Assembly: GCA_947496175.1 (NCBI GenBank)
Contig: CANMBU010000001.1
Coordinates: 62,001 to 126,000 of the forward strand
DNA: 64,000 bases
Reading direction: 5' to 3'
Source: an uncultured Roseovarius sp.
Lineage (GTDB): Bacteria; Pseudomonadota; Alphaproteobacteria; Rhodobacterales; Rhodobacteraceae
The position numbers and the translations under genes are program-made. Shown here piece by piece: positions 49,089 through 57,999 of this stretch. The notes under the pieces are model-generated. The model did not search any database, was not told the DNA's origin, and was given only the letters and a program-made list of their open reading frames with translations. Positions within the stretch are counted from its first letter, which is position 1. Each line of letters begins with the position of its first letter.

Positions 49089-49685
49089 CTACGCGCCCAC
49101 GGTCTGTCGCACCATGTTCCAATATAGCGTTTCCACCTCAGGCAGCGAAAGCCGTCCTTGCTCACGAAACCAGGTGTTAACCCCGGTCAGCATCGCAATC
49201 AACGCCATCGCTGTGATGCGCGGTTCTTGGACCGAGAACACCCCCGAATGCGCGCCTTGTGCAAGAATGTCTTCCAAAGACGACTCATAGCTTCGCCGCA
49301 AGGCGCCTATCGCCTCAAAATTCTCAGGACTCAGATTGCGCAGTTCCATATAGGAAATGAACACCGCATCGGCCCTTTGCGTATTGAAACGAATATGAAA
49401 CCGCGTGAACGCCTCCAGCGCCGCGCACGGGTCTGAGGCCTCTGACCGGACTGCTTCCTGATTCCAGCCTGCCAACAGGTCATCCATATGTGCCTTCAGC
49501 AAATCAAACAAAAGGCTTTGTTTATCAGAGGTATAGTTATAGAGCGCCCCAGCCTGCACTCCGACCTCGGTTGCAATTTGGCGCATCGACACAGCAGCAA
49601 ACCCGTGCTGCGCGAAGAGTCTGAGCGCGGCCTCGCGGACCTTGGGGCCGGTGATATCGGAATGAGATCCCTGTGTACGTGCCAT
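49089..49685 (-). CDS. TetR-family transcriptional regulator
   Basis: VREAALRLFAQHGFAAVSMRQIATEVGVQAGALYNYTSDKQSLLFDLL; start set at MARTQGSHSD (ORF to 49898). Confidence 0.93.
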   Translation of the reverse strand: MARTQGSHSDITGPKVREAALRLFAQHGFAAVSMRQIATEVGVQAGALYNYTSDKQSLLFDLLKAHMDDLLAGWNQEAVRSEASDPCAALEAFTRFHIRFNTQRADAVFISYMELRNLSPENFEAIGALRRSYESSLEDILAQGAHSGVFSVQEPRITAMALIAMLTGVNTWFREQGRLSLPEVETLYWNMVRQTVGA

Positions 49686-49764
49686 ACCGAAAGACTTAAC
49701 TGAACAAATGTTCATATAAAAGCCCTGCTTGCCTGTGCCCCCGAAGTAATGGCATGAGGTTGTT

Positions 49765-50100
49765 ATGCGTTCTGACTTGCAAAGCCGTCTGTCTTTCGCG
49801 CCGCTGCGCCGGGGCATCCTTCTTTTGGGCGGCATCGCCCTTGCGGCCTGCACGCAGTTTCCAGAGTTGGACCAAAGTGTCAGCGCCGAGGCGCGCAACG
49901 GAGCTTTTCCCGCCCTCGTTCCGGTCGAAGTCCTTCTGGCAGACGCTCCTCAGCAACAAGCGAGCGACACGACCACAACCTCGCTGGAGGCCCGCGCCGC
50001 AGCTCTGCGCAGCCGAGCAGCCCGCCTCAAGGGCACCGTGCTCAATAGCTCGGCACGCGAGCGGCTTGAACAAAAGCCCGACATCCCCGCCGAAGGCTAG
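49765..50100 (+). CDS. Hypothetical lipoprotein
   Basis: 111 aa; lipobox LGGIALAAC. Confidence 0.75.
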   Translation: MRSDLQSRLSFAPLRRGILLLGGIALAACTQFPELDQSVSAEARNGAFPALVPVEVLLADAPQQQASDTTTTSLEARAAALRSRAARLKGTVLNSSARERLEQKPDIPAEG

Positions 50101-50103
50101 ACG

Positions 50104-50134
50104 CGCAGGTTTCAAACCACAGCAAAAACCTGCG
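50104..50134. repeat. Perfect 9-bp inverted repeat between lipoprotein gene and hom
   Basis: CGCAGGTTT-N13-AAACCTGCG read directly; no poly-T after it. Confidence 0.5.
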
Positions 50135-50201
50135 TTGCAAGCACGCGCGTGGCGCGGTACATCGCCCCCATCTGCAATACATCCAGCATATGGAGACTGC
50201 C

Positions 50202-51488
50202 ATGACCGCCCCTCTTCGTCTTGGGATTGCCGGATTGGGCACTGTTGGCACCGGCGTGGTGAAAATTGTGCGCCAAAAGGCAAACCTGCTGGCACAGCGT
50301 GCAGGACGCGCCATTGAGATAACCGCAGTTTCCGCCCGCTCCCGCGACAAAGATCGCGGCGTGTCGTTGACTGGTTACGCGTGGGAGGATGATCCCGTCA
50401 AACTGGCCACGCGCGACGATGTCGATGTGTTTGTGGAACTCATGGGCGGCTCGGATGGCCCGGCCAAAGCCGCGACCGAGGCGGCTATTGCGGCAGGCAA
50501 AGACGTGGTCACTGCCAACAAAGCGCTGCTTGCCCTGCACGGCAACGCCATCGCAAAAGCTGCTGAAGATGCTGGGCAAGTGCTGCGCTTTGAAGCGGCT
50601 GTTGCGGGCGGCATTCCTGTGATCAAGTCCCTGACCGAAGGTTTGGCCGGCAATGAGATCACCCGCGTCATGGGCGTGATGAACGGCACCTGTAACTATA
50701 TCCTGACCCGCATGCAAAGCGCGGGTTTGCCCTATGACGAGGTCTTTGAGGAAGCCAATCAGCTGGGCTATCTCGAAGCCGACCCCACCCTCGACGTGGG
50801 CGGCATTGATGCCGGGCACAAACTGGCACTACTGGCCTCGATCGCCTTTGGCACGCAGGTGGATTTCGACGGTGTCTCGCTCGAAGGCATTCAGAACATC
50901 ACCATTGAGGACATCCATCAGGCCGCCGATATGGGCTATCGCATCAAGCTTTTGGGCGTCGCACGCAAGACCGGACGCGGGCTGGAACAACGCATGTCCC
51001 CCTGCCTTGTGCCAGACAGCAGCCCTTTGGGTCAGCTCGAAGGCGGCACCAACATGGTCGTGCTCGAAGGCGACGCCGTCGAACAAGTTGTTTTGCGCGG
51101 TCCTGGCGCAGGCATGGGGCCGACTGCCAGCGCGGTTATGGGCGATGTGATGGACATCGCACGCGGATTGCGCATCTCGACTTTTGGCATCCCAGCCAAG
51201 GATCTGGCCGAAACCTCGCCTGCCACCGCCGCAACGCCGGTTCCCTATTACCTGCGCATGGCATTGCATGACAAACCCGGTGCGCTGGCCAAGGTGGCCA
51301 CCGTTCTGGGCAATGCCGGTGTCTCGATCGACCGTATGCGGCAGTACCGCCACGATAATGAAACCGCCCCTGTGCTGATCGTCACGCACAAAACCGCTCC
51401 CGCTGCATTGGACGAAGCCTTAACCGAGATGACCAGCCTGGATGTGCTCACAGGCGCGCCCGTGGCGCTTCGGATCGAAAGCGTTTAA
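50202..51488 (+). CDS. hom: Homoserine dehydrogenase
   Basis: LRLGIAGLGTVGTGVVKIV; VMGVMNGTCNYILTRM; EADPTLDVGGIDAGHKLALLASIAF; C-terminal ACT domain. Confidence 0.96.
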   Translation: MTAPLRLGIAGLGTVGTGVVKIVRQKANLLAQRAGRAIEITAVSARSRDKDRGVSLTGYAWEDDPVKLATRDDVDVFVELMGGSDGPAKAATEAAIAAGKDVVTANKALLALHGNAIAKAAEDAGQVLRFEAAVAGGIPVIKSLTEGLAGNEITRVMGVMNGTCNYILTRMQSAGLPYDEVFEEANQLGYLEADPTLDVGGIDAGHKLALLASIAFGTQVDFDGVSLEGIQNITIEDIHQAADMGYRIKLLGVARKTGRGLEQRMSPCLVPDSSPLGQLEGGTNMVVLEGDAVEQVVLRGPGAGMGPTASAVMGDVMDIARGLRISTFGIPAKDLAETSPATAATPVPYYLRMALHDKPGALAKVATVLGNAGVSIDRMRQYRHDNETAPVLIVTHKTAPAALDEALTEMTSLDVLTGAPVALRIESV

Positions 51489-51560
51489 CCCACCCTTTTC
51501 CTTGTGCAATTGCTGCCTGGCAGCTAATGATTTTCGCGATTTGAGCCCGAAGGAGCTTTT

Positions 51561-52520
51561 ATGACCCAAGACTTTGATGATGCCACGCTCTCGCTGGCTC
51601 TGGCCCGTGTATCAGAGCAGGCCGCGTTGGCCTGCCGCCCGCTGATTGGCCATGGCGACGAGAAAGCAGCCGATCAGGCCGCCGTAAACGCCATGCGCGA
51701 GGAACTGGGCAAGATGGACATCGCGGGCACCGTGGTCATCGGCGAAGGCGAACGCGATGAGGCGCCTATGCTCTATATCGGCGAAGAGGTCGGCAGCGGC
51801 ACAGGCCCAGCCGTCGACATCGCGCTCGATCCGCTGGAAGGCACCACCATCACCGCCAAAGCCATGCCCAACGCGCTGACCGTGATCTCTATGGCCCCGC
51901 GTGGCACGATGCTACACGCGCCGGATGTCTATATGGATAAGCTGGCTATCGGTCCGGGCTACCCCAAAGACGTTGTCTCGCTGGATATGTCGCCCGAAGA
52001 GCGCGTCACAGCCCTGGCCAAGGCCAAAGGCTGCGCGCCATCCGACATCACCGTCTGCGTTCTGGAACGCCCCCGCCACGAAGACACCATCGCAGCCCTG
52101 CGCAGCACGGGGGCCGCCGTCTATCTGATCGGTGATGGCGATGTGGCCGGTGTCATGCATTGCACCGACCCCGAAGCCACCGGCATCGACATGTATATGG
52201 GCTCTGGTGGCGCACCCGAAGGTGTTCTGGCCGCCGGCGCGTTGAAATGCCTGGGCGGACAGATCTGGGGACGGCTCTTGTTCCGCAATGACGACGAGCG
52301 AGGCCGCGCCGCCAAGGCGGGGATCACTGATCTTGACCGGGTCTATAGCCGCGATGAGTTGGTCTCGTCTGATGTCGTTTTTGCCGCCACGGGCGTGACC
52401 CAAGGCTCGCTTGTCGCCGGTTTGAAGCCCGGTGCGGGATATGTTGAGACACAAACGCTTCTCCTGCGTTCGTCCACCGGAGAACGCCGTGTCATGACCT
52501 GCCGCCACCCGGTCGCGTGA
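51561..52520 (+). CDS. glpX: Class II fructose-1,6-bisphosphatase
   Basis: VVIGEGERDEAPMLYIGEEVGSGTGPAVDIALDPLEGTTITAKAMPNALTVISMA. Confidence 0.97.
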   Translation: MTQDFDDATLSLALARVSEQAALACRPLIGHGDEKAADQAAVNAMREELGKMDIAGTVVIGEGERDEAPMLYIGEEVGSGTGPAVDIALDPLEGTTITAKAMPNALTVISMAPRGTMLHAPDVYMDKLAIGPGYPKDVVSLDMSPEERVTALAKAKGCAPSDITVCVLERPRHEDTIAALRSTGAAVYLIGDGDVAGVMHCTDPEATGIDMYMGSGGAPEGVLAAGALKCLGGQIWGRLLFRNDDERGRAAKAGITDLDRVYSRDELVSSDVVFAATGVTQGSLVAGLKPGAGYVETQTLLLRSSTGERRVMTCRHPVA

Positions 52521-54262
52521 CCGGCTTCCTCGGCGTTACTTCTTCCCTGACGGGCCGACAATGGGTTGGCCCCTCTCCCGAGACAGACCGGCTGGCCGAG
52601 GCCATGGCGCAGGCCACCGCCCTGCCCCGCGCTTTGTGCCAGACCCTGAGCCGCCTTGGTGTCTCCAGCGACGCAGCCGAGGCTTATCTTGCGCCCAAGC
52701 TGCGCGATCTGATGCCTGATCCGCGCAGTTTGAAGGATATGGAAGCTGCCGCTGCCCGGTTTTTGCAGGCTGCAGATGCAAAAGAAAAAATCGCTGTTTT
52801 TGCCGATTACGATGTCGATGGCGGCTCTTCCGCCGCGCTTCTCATCGACTGGCTGCGTCAGATGGGACGCATCGCCACCCTCTATGTGCCCGACCGCATC
52901 GACGAAGGCTATGGCCCCAACGCCCCGGCCATGGCCGAACTTGCGGCGACGCATGACCTGATCCTTTGCGTTGATTGCGGCACGCTCAGCCACGATGCGC
53001 TGGCCGCGGCAAAGGGCGCGGATGTGATCGTGCTGGATCACCACCTGGGGGGAGAAACCCTGCCGCCCGCTTTGGCCGTGGTGAACCCCAACCGCCAGGA
53101 CGAGAGCGGCGAGTTGGCCCATCTCTGCGCTGCGGCTGTCGTGTTTCTTATGCTGGTCGAGGCCGGCCGCCAACTGCGTGAGGCAGGCAAGGGAGGCCCC
53201 GACCTTATGGCCTTGCTCGACCTCGTGGCGCTGGCAACGGTCGCAGATGTGGCCCCGCTGCGCGATGTGAACCGCGCGTTTGTGCGCACCGGTCTGTCCG
53301 TGATGGCCAACCGCGCCCGCCCGGGGCTTGTGGCGCTGGCCGACGTGGCCCGGCTTGATGCCGCGCCCAATGCCTATCACCTAGGCTTTGTTCTTGGGCC
53401 GCGCGTGAATGCCGGGGGACGTGTTGGGCGCGCCGATCTGGGGGCGCGTCTTCTGGCATGCAATGACCTTCATGAAGCCAAGTCTCTGGCCGAAAAGCTC
53501 AACGAACTCAATGCGGAACGGCAAGATGTTGAAGCAGGTGTCCGCGCCGCTGCACTGGATCAGGCCGAAGAGCGCGGGCTGGACGCCCCGCTTGTCTGGG
53601 CCGCCGGAGACGGCTGGCATCCCGGGGTTGTCGGCATCGTCGCCTCACGCCTGAAAGAGGCCACCAACCGCCCTGCCATTGTCATCGGCTTCGACGGTGA
53701 TGAAGGCAAAGGTTCGGGGCGCTCAATCTCAGGCGTCGATTTAGGACATGCGATTCAGAAATTGGCCGCAGAGGGGCTTTTGATCAAAGGCGGCGGGCAC
53801 AAAATGGCCGCTGGTCTGACCGTGGCACGAGAAAAACTTGAGGCCGCCATGGACCGGCTCTCCGAGCTTCTGGCGAAACAGGGCGCGGGCCAATCCGGCC
53901 CGGCTGATTTGCGACTGGACGGGTTGCTGATGCCCGGCGGGGCCACAACCGAGCTTGTCGAACAGATTGAGGCCGCTGGCCCTTTCGGCGCAGGCGCGCC
54001 GGGCCCCCGCTATGCCTTTGCTGACCAAGGTATCAGCTTTGCCAAACGCGTGGGTGACAGCCATCTCAAACTGCGCTTTGGCGACGGCACCGGCCCAAGC
54101 CTCGACGCCATTGCCTTTGGGGCGTTTGACGGCCCACTGGGGCAAGCTCTGGAACAACATGGCGGTGCGCGCTTCCACCTCGCCGGACGACTGGACATCA
54201 ACACCTGGGGTGGCCGCCAGACCGTGCAACTGCGGCTGGAAGATGCTGCGCCTGTCGGATAA
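52517..54262 (+). CDS. recJ: Single-stranded-DNA-specific exonuclease RecJ
   Basis: IAVFADYDVDGGSSAALLIDWL (DHH family), GADVIVLDHHLGGE, GPRVNAGGRVGRADLG, GGGHKMAAGLTV; GTG start overlaps glpX stop. Confidence 0.95.
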   Translation: MTGFLGVTSSLTGRQWVGPSPETDRLAEAMAQATALPRALCQTLSRLGVSSDAAEAYLAPKLRDLMPDPRSLKDMEAAAARFLQAADAKEKIAVFADYDVDGGSSAALLIDWLRQMGRIATLYVPDRIDEGYGPNAPAMAELAATHDLILCVDCGTLSHDALAAAKGADVIVLDHHLGGETLPPALAVVNPNRQDESGELAHLCAAAVVFLMLVEAGRQLREAGKGGPDLMALLDLVALATVADVAPLRDVNRAFVRTGLSVMANRARPGLVALADVARLDAAPNAYHLGFVLGPRVNAGGRVGRADLGARLLACNDLHEAKSLAEKLNELNAERQDVEAGVRAAALDQAEERGLDAPLVWAAGDGWHPGVVGIVASRLKEATNRPAIVIGFDGDEGKGSGRSISGVDLGHAIQKLAAEGLLIKGGGHKMAAGLTVAREKLEAAMDRLSELLAKQGAGQSGPADLRLDGLLMPGGATTELVEQIEAAGPFGAGAPGPRYAFADQGISFAKRVGDSHLKLRFGDGTGPSLDAIAFGAFDGPLGQALEQHGGARFHLAGRLDINTWGGRQTVQLRLEDAAPVG

Positions 54263-54366
54263 GGCACTGCAAAGTATAGGCGCTCATCCCGCAGAGGTAA
54301 GATTCTGCAATTTGCCCCTTGCGCAACGGCCCGGTTTTCCCTAGGAAACGCCTCACGCCAAGGCAT

Positions 54367-54441
54367 GGCCCGTTCGTCTATCGGTTAGGACGCCAGGTTT
54401 TCAACCTGGAAAGAGGGGTTCGATTCCCCTACGGGCTGCCA
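54367..54441 (+). tRNA. tRNA-Glu (anticodon UUC), CCA encoded
   Basis: GGCCCGTTCGTCTATCGGTTAGGACGCCAGGTTTTCAACCTGGAAAGAGGGGTTCGATTCCCCTACGGGCTGCCA; 7-bp acceptor stem, CCAGG-TTTTCAA-CCTGG anticodon arm. Confidence 0.98.
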
Positions 54442-54711
54442 AACCCTCCCAAACCATTTTAATCATTCACTTTTTGAGGGCTATCATCCTCCAATACAGG
54501 CATAAGATGGTCCAAAAAGGCGTGCTTAAGGTCCAAACCACCTCACCGGGCAAGGCAATTTATGGGCCGACCTCATCAGAACGACACGGATCTATCGATA
54601 AAGCGCTGCCCTCGCTCCAAGATCGGCAATGACACATACAGTTTTTTTCCAATCACAGCTAAGGCGCAGTTGAAAGGCCCATTGGCTTGGGGCCTGTGAA
54701 ACTCAAAGCTA

Positions 54712-54740
54712 CCAGCTTGCGTATATCCTTTATACACTGG
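54712..54740. promoter_or_regulatory. Nested inverted repeat (CCAG...GTATA-TCCTT-TATAC...CTGG) upstream of MATE gene
   Basis: ccagcttgcgtatatcctttatacactgg read directly. Confidence 0.35.
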
Positions 54741-54816
54741 TCGCATATAACGGGGAATTTATGCGCCCTGGCAGTGCTTTTGATGTGGAGATCGGCCCAA
54801 CTATGAGGGACCTCAG

Positions 54817-56235
54817 ATGACGACCGGGAGCAACGCGAAATTTACGACCGGCAGTGTCATGCGGCACGTTACGGTTTCCTCTTTCACGGCCAGCATTGGC
54901 CTGATGGCGATCTATGCGGTCGATCTGATTGACCTGATTTTCATCTCGATGCTCGGGCACGAGGAGATGGCCGCTGCGGCGGGCTATGCCAGCGCTTTGA
55001 TGTTCTTTACCAGCGCAATCAATATTGGCCTGTCGGTTGCGGCGGGCGTTTTGGTGTCACGCTCGATCGGCGAGGAGGATGAGCTGGAGGCCCGCGAATA
55101 CGCCACAAGCACCGCGATGCTTGTTATGCTGACCGGGATTGCCATTCCTCTGATTTTATTGATTAATGTCGAATTTTTCGTGGGCCTTCTCGGGGCCACG
55201 GGTGAGGTGGCTGAGCTGGCGGCAACCTATCTTTGGATTGTTGTGCCATTCACTTGGGTATCAGGCCTGTCGATGGTCACGGTCGCATCGCTCAGATGCT
55301 ACGGTGAGCATCGGTTGGCGATGTACCCATCCCTTTTCGGGGCGCTGACCAATGCGGTGCTTGATCCGATTTTCATCTTCGCGCTTGGCATGGGTCTGCC
55401 GGGCGCAGCATGGGCCACAGTCGCAGCGCGGTTCGTCACGCTGGGCCTTGCCCTTTATCCCGCGTTGCGCAAACACAATGCGTTTGTCCGCCCTAACTTG
55501 CGCTTGCTCTGGCGTGATCTTCAGACGGTGACACATTTCGCCAGCCGGGCCGTGCTGGCCAGTGTGGCAACACCCATTGGCACGGCGATCGTGACACGCG
55601 AAATGTCGAAATTCGGGTCTGAGGCCGTGGCCGGGATGGCCGTGATCGGGAGAATGACGCCAGTGGCCTTCTCGGTCATTTGGGCTCTGTCGGGCGCCAT
55701 CGGGCCAATCATCGGACAGAATTTCGGGGCCGGCCATGTGGACCGGGTCAGACGCGCCTATCTCGATGCCATCAAGTTTGTTGCGATCTATGTGGTCTGT
55801 GTGACCATGATTTTGTTGGCCTTCCGGGGTCCGGTTGCTGATCTTTTCAATGCCGCGAACCTGACAAGGGAGTTAATTTTCCTCTACTGCTTTCCCATTG
55901 CGCTCTCGTCGTTCTTCAGTGGCGCCGTCTTTGTGGCGAGTGCGTCGTTCAATACGCTGGGTCGCCCGTCTTATTCGACCTGGTTGAATTGGGGGCAGAA
56001 CACCCTGGGCACATGGCCGTTTGTCGTCGCCGGTGGCGTCTTGATGGGGGCGCAGGGCGTTTTGATCGGACAGGCGCTTGGCAGCGTCATTTTTGCCTCA
56101 ATCGCGATTGTGTTGGGCTGGCGGCTGATCAAGAATCCGCCGCAGGAAAACATGCGCCATCGCAGCCACAGCGCGCTTTTTGGTCATGGCAGCCTCATTG
56201 CCCATACCCTCCAGAAACATATGGACGGCAAATGA
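54817..56235 (+). CDS. MATE-family efflux transporter
   Basis: ~12 hydrophobic segments; IDLIFISMLGHEEMAAAAGYAS, SGAIGPIIGQNFGAG, ASASFNTLGRPSYSTWLNWGQNT. Confidence 0.92.
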   Translation: MTTGSNAKFTTGSVMRHVTVSSFTASIGLMAIYAVDLIDLIFISMLGHEEMAAAAGYASALMFFTSAINIGLSVAAGVLVSRSIGEEDELEAREYATSTAMLVMLTGIAIPLILLINVEFFVGLLGATGEVAELAATYLWIVVPFTWVSGLSMVTVASLRCYGEHRLAMYPSLFGALTNAVLDPIFIFALGMGLPGAAWATVAARFVTLGLALYPALRKHNAFVRPNLRLLWRDLQTVTHFASRAVLASVATPIGTAIVTREMSKFGSEAVAGMAVIGRMTPVAFSVIWALSGAIGPIIGQNFGAGHVDRVRRAYLDAIKFVAIYVVCVTMILLAFRGPVADLFNAANLTRELIFLYCFPIALSSFFSGAVFVASASFNTLGRPSYSTWLNWGQNTLGTWPFVVAGGVLMGAQGVLIGQALGSVIFASIAIVLGWRLIKNPPQENMRHRSHSALFGHGSLIAHTLQKHMDGK

Positions 56236-56350
56236 CGCTGACGCCGACAAAAACTGTACAATTTTGCAGGGACGCGGCAACAAGACCTGAGCGATTTGCC
56301 AAATCCCTGATCTGATTTTGGTTCAGCTGGCGCCTTAGGAGAGTAAGCCA

Positions 56351-56974
56351 ATGGAATCCATCACCACACACCATATCATTGAAGCCGTTGGCTGGCTCGC
56401 AGTTGCCTTCAAGTTGGCGACGTTTTCGATGAATTCGATGATCTGGCTGCGTGTCCTCGTGATTTTGTCGTCGGTCTGCTTCATTATCTATAGCGCAGTG
56501 TTTCAGATCTGGCCGCTTCTGGCGATTGAGGTCATCCTGCTCGCCATCAACACCTACCGGCTCTATGAACTCATCGCACTTCGCAGACTGGTGACGCATA
56601 TGACGGACGAGTCCGAAGCTGATTTCTCCGCGGCTATGGCCTATGGCAAAAGACGGGACATCGAGGCGGGTGATGTCCTTTTCGAAAAGGGTGATGCGGT
56701 TGACTGCATGTATTACCTGGCCGAGGGGCTCGTCGAAATCGAAGGGCAGAATGTGACTGTCCCTGCGGGCAATATCTTTGGCGAAATGGCGTTCTTCAAC
56801 AGCAGTGCTGAGCGCATGGCGACGGTGCGGTGCGTAGAGGATACGGTTGTCTACGAAGTCAATGAGAAACGCTTTACGCGGTTGCAGTATGAAGACCCTA
56901 AATTTGCCATGTCCGTGATGCGCCTCGTCACCAAACGGCTCGTGGCCAACGCCGCACAAACGCAAGAGGCGTAG
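56351..56974 (+). CDS. Membrane-anchored cyclic nucleotide-binding domain protein (N-terminal ~3 TM helices + CNB)
   Basis: Hydrophobic N-terminus to ~aa 75; CNB phosphate-binding cassette IFGEMAFFNSSAERMATVRC with Glu and Arg intact. Confidence 0.88.
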   Translation: MESITTHHIIEAVGWLAVAFKLATFSMNSMIWLRVLVILSSVCFIIYSAVFQIWPLLAIEVILLAINTYRLYELIALRRLVTHMTDESEADFSAAMAYGKRRDIEAGDVLFEKGDAVDCMYYLAEGLVEIEGQNVTVPAGNIFGEMAFFNSSAERMATVRCVEDTVVYEVNEKRFTRLQYEDPKFAMSVMRLVTKRLVANAAQTQEA

Positions 56975-57012
56975 CTGATGCAAAGCCAGGCGGCATCGTG
57001 ATCCGGTGCGCC

Positions 57013-57864
57013 TTACGGGCCAGAGAACGGTCCGGGTGTGTTTTCTCCGCCTGAGGCTTGGGACACATGGCTGTGGAGTTGTTCAATCAACCCTCTGCCG
57101 TCCTTCGTTTGCTGCAAATGCTCAAGCGCCGGGCCAATGAGTGGCTCTACCTGTTCATGGAAAAAGCTTGGAAAATGCTCGACCAAATCCATGGGGGAGT
57201 TGAAACCAAGCTCATGCGCAAAACCGGTTTCCAGGAATTCTTGATACAGCGCGCTTACTTTGGAAAAATAGCGAGGATCAGCAATTTGACCAATGAGGTC
57301 CGCGGCCCGCACCAGCGCCGGTTCGCTGTCAAACGACTGATAAGCTGGATCATCCGGCACCGGGAAACGCGTGTATTCGATCGCCTGTGCGATACGCTCT
57401 GCGTCTACGAAATCATGATCCGCAAAACGGTGACGGGCATAGATCTTGCCGCGGTCCACGTGGTAGGGCGCAAGGGAGGCATCCGTGGCCCCGCGCGGCG
57501 GGCTGACCTGCTCTCCTGCATCGTTGATCACCATCGCATGTAGTGTGTCACCCTCACATACGCCACGTGTGAAACCGATATCATGGAGCAAAAGCGCCAC
57601 GATGTAGTGCAGCCAATCTTCCGGGAGCACAGCGCTCGTTTTCTGCTTGCCAAGGATGATCTGCTGACCTGTCAGCGTGACAAGCATCGTGTGCTCTGCA
57701 TTGTGATAGGGTGCATCGCTGGCACCGATCCGGTTCAGGCTCTCGCGCGCCACGTCATTTAAGAAATCCGCGAAGTGTGGCTTTTGTTTCGGAAAGGCTT
57801 GCAGGTACGTTTCAGCAAGATGATCGCCAAAAGCAGCGGTCACCACTGCGGCGGGATTGAACAT
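57013..57864 (-). CDS. HD-domain metal-dependent phosphohydrolase, PDE-like motif
   Basis: YHNAEHTMLVTL ... ALLLHDIGFTRG ... LVRAADLIGQIADPRYF. Confidence 0.8.
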   Translation of the reverse strand: MFNPAAVVTAAFGDHLAETYLQAFPKQKPHFADFLNDVARESLNRIGASDAPYHNAEHTMLVTLTGQQIILGKQKTSAVLPEDWLHYIVALLLHDIGFTRGVCEGDTLHAMVINDAGEQVSPPRGATDASLAPYHVDRGKIYARHRFADHDFVDAERIAQAIEYTRFPVPDDPAYQSFDSEPALVRAADLIGQIADPRYFSKVSALYQEFLETGFAHELGFNSPMDLVEHFPSFFHEQVEPLIGPALEHLQQTKDGRGLIEQLHSHVSQASGGENTPGPFSGP

Positions 57865-57999
57865 TATTGCATCCCCAACATCGCTGAAAAGCCCTGAGTC
57901 AGTTTAGGCATAAGCTGTGGTCTTATCAACCAGACCAGACGTTCAACCGGGCCTGCCTGCTTCAATGTGAACAGATGTGAGGCCTTCACTCCCATCACG

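Noticed and set aside
52343-53380. 345-aa minus-strand ORF
   Set aside because: Antisense shadow of glpX/recJ
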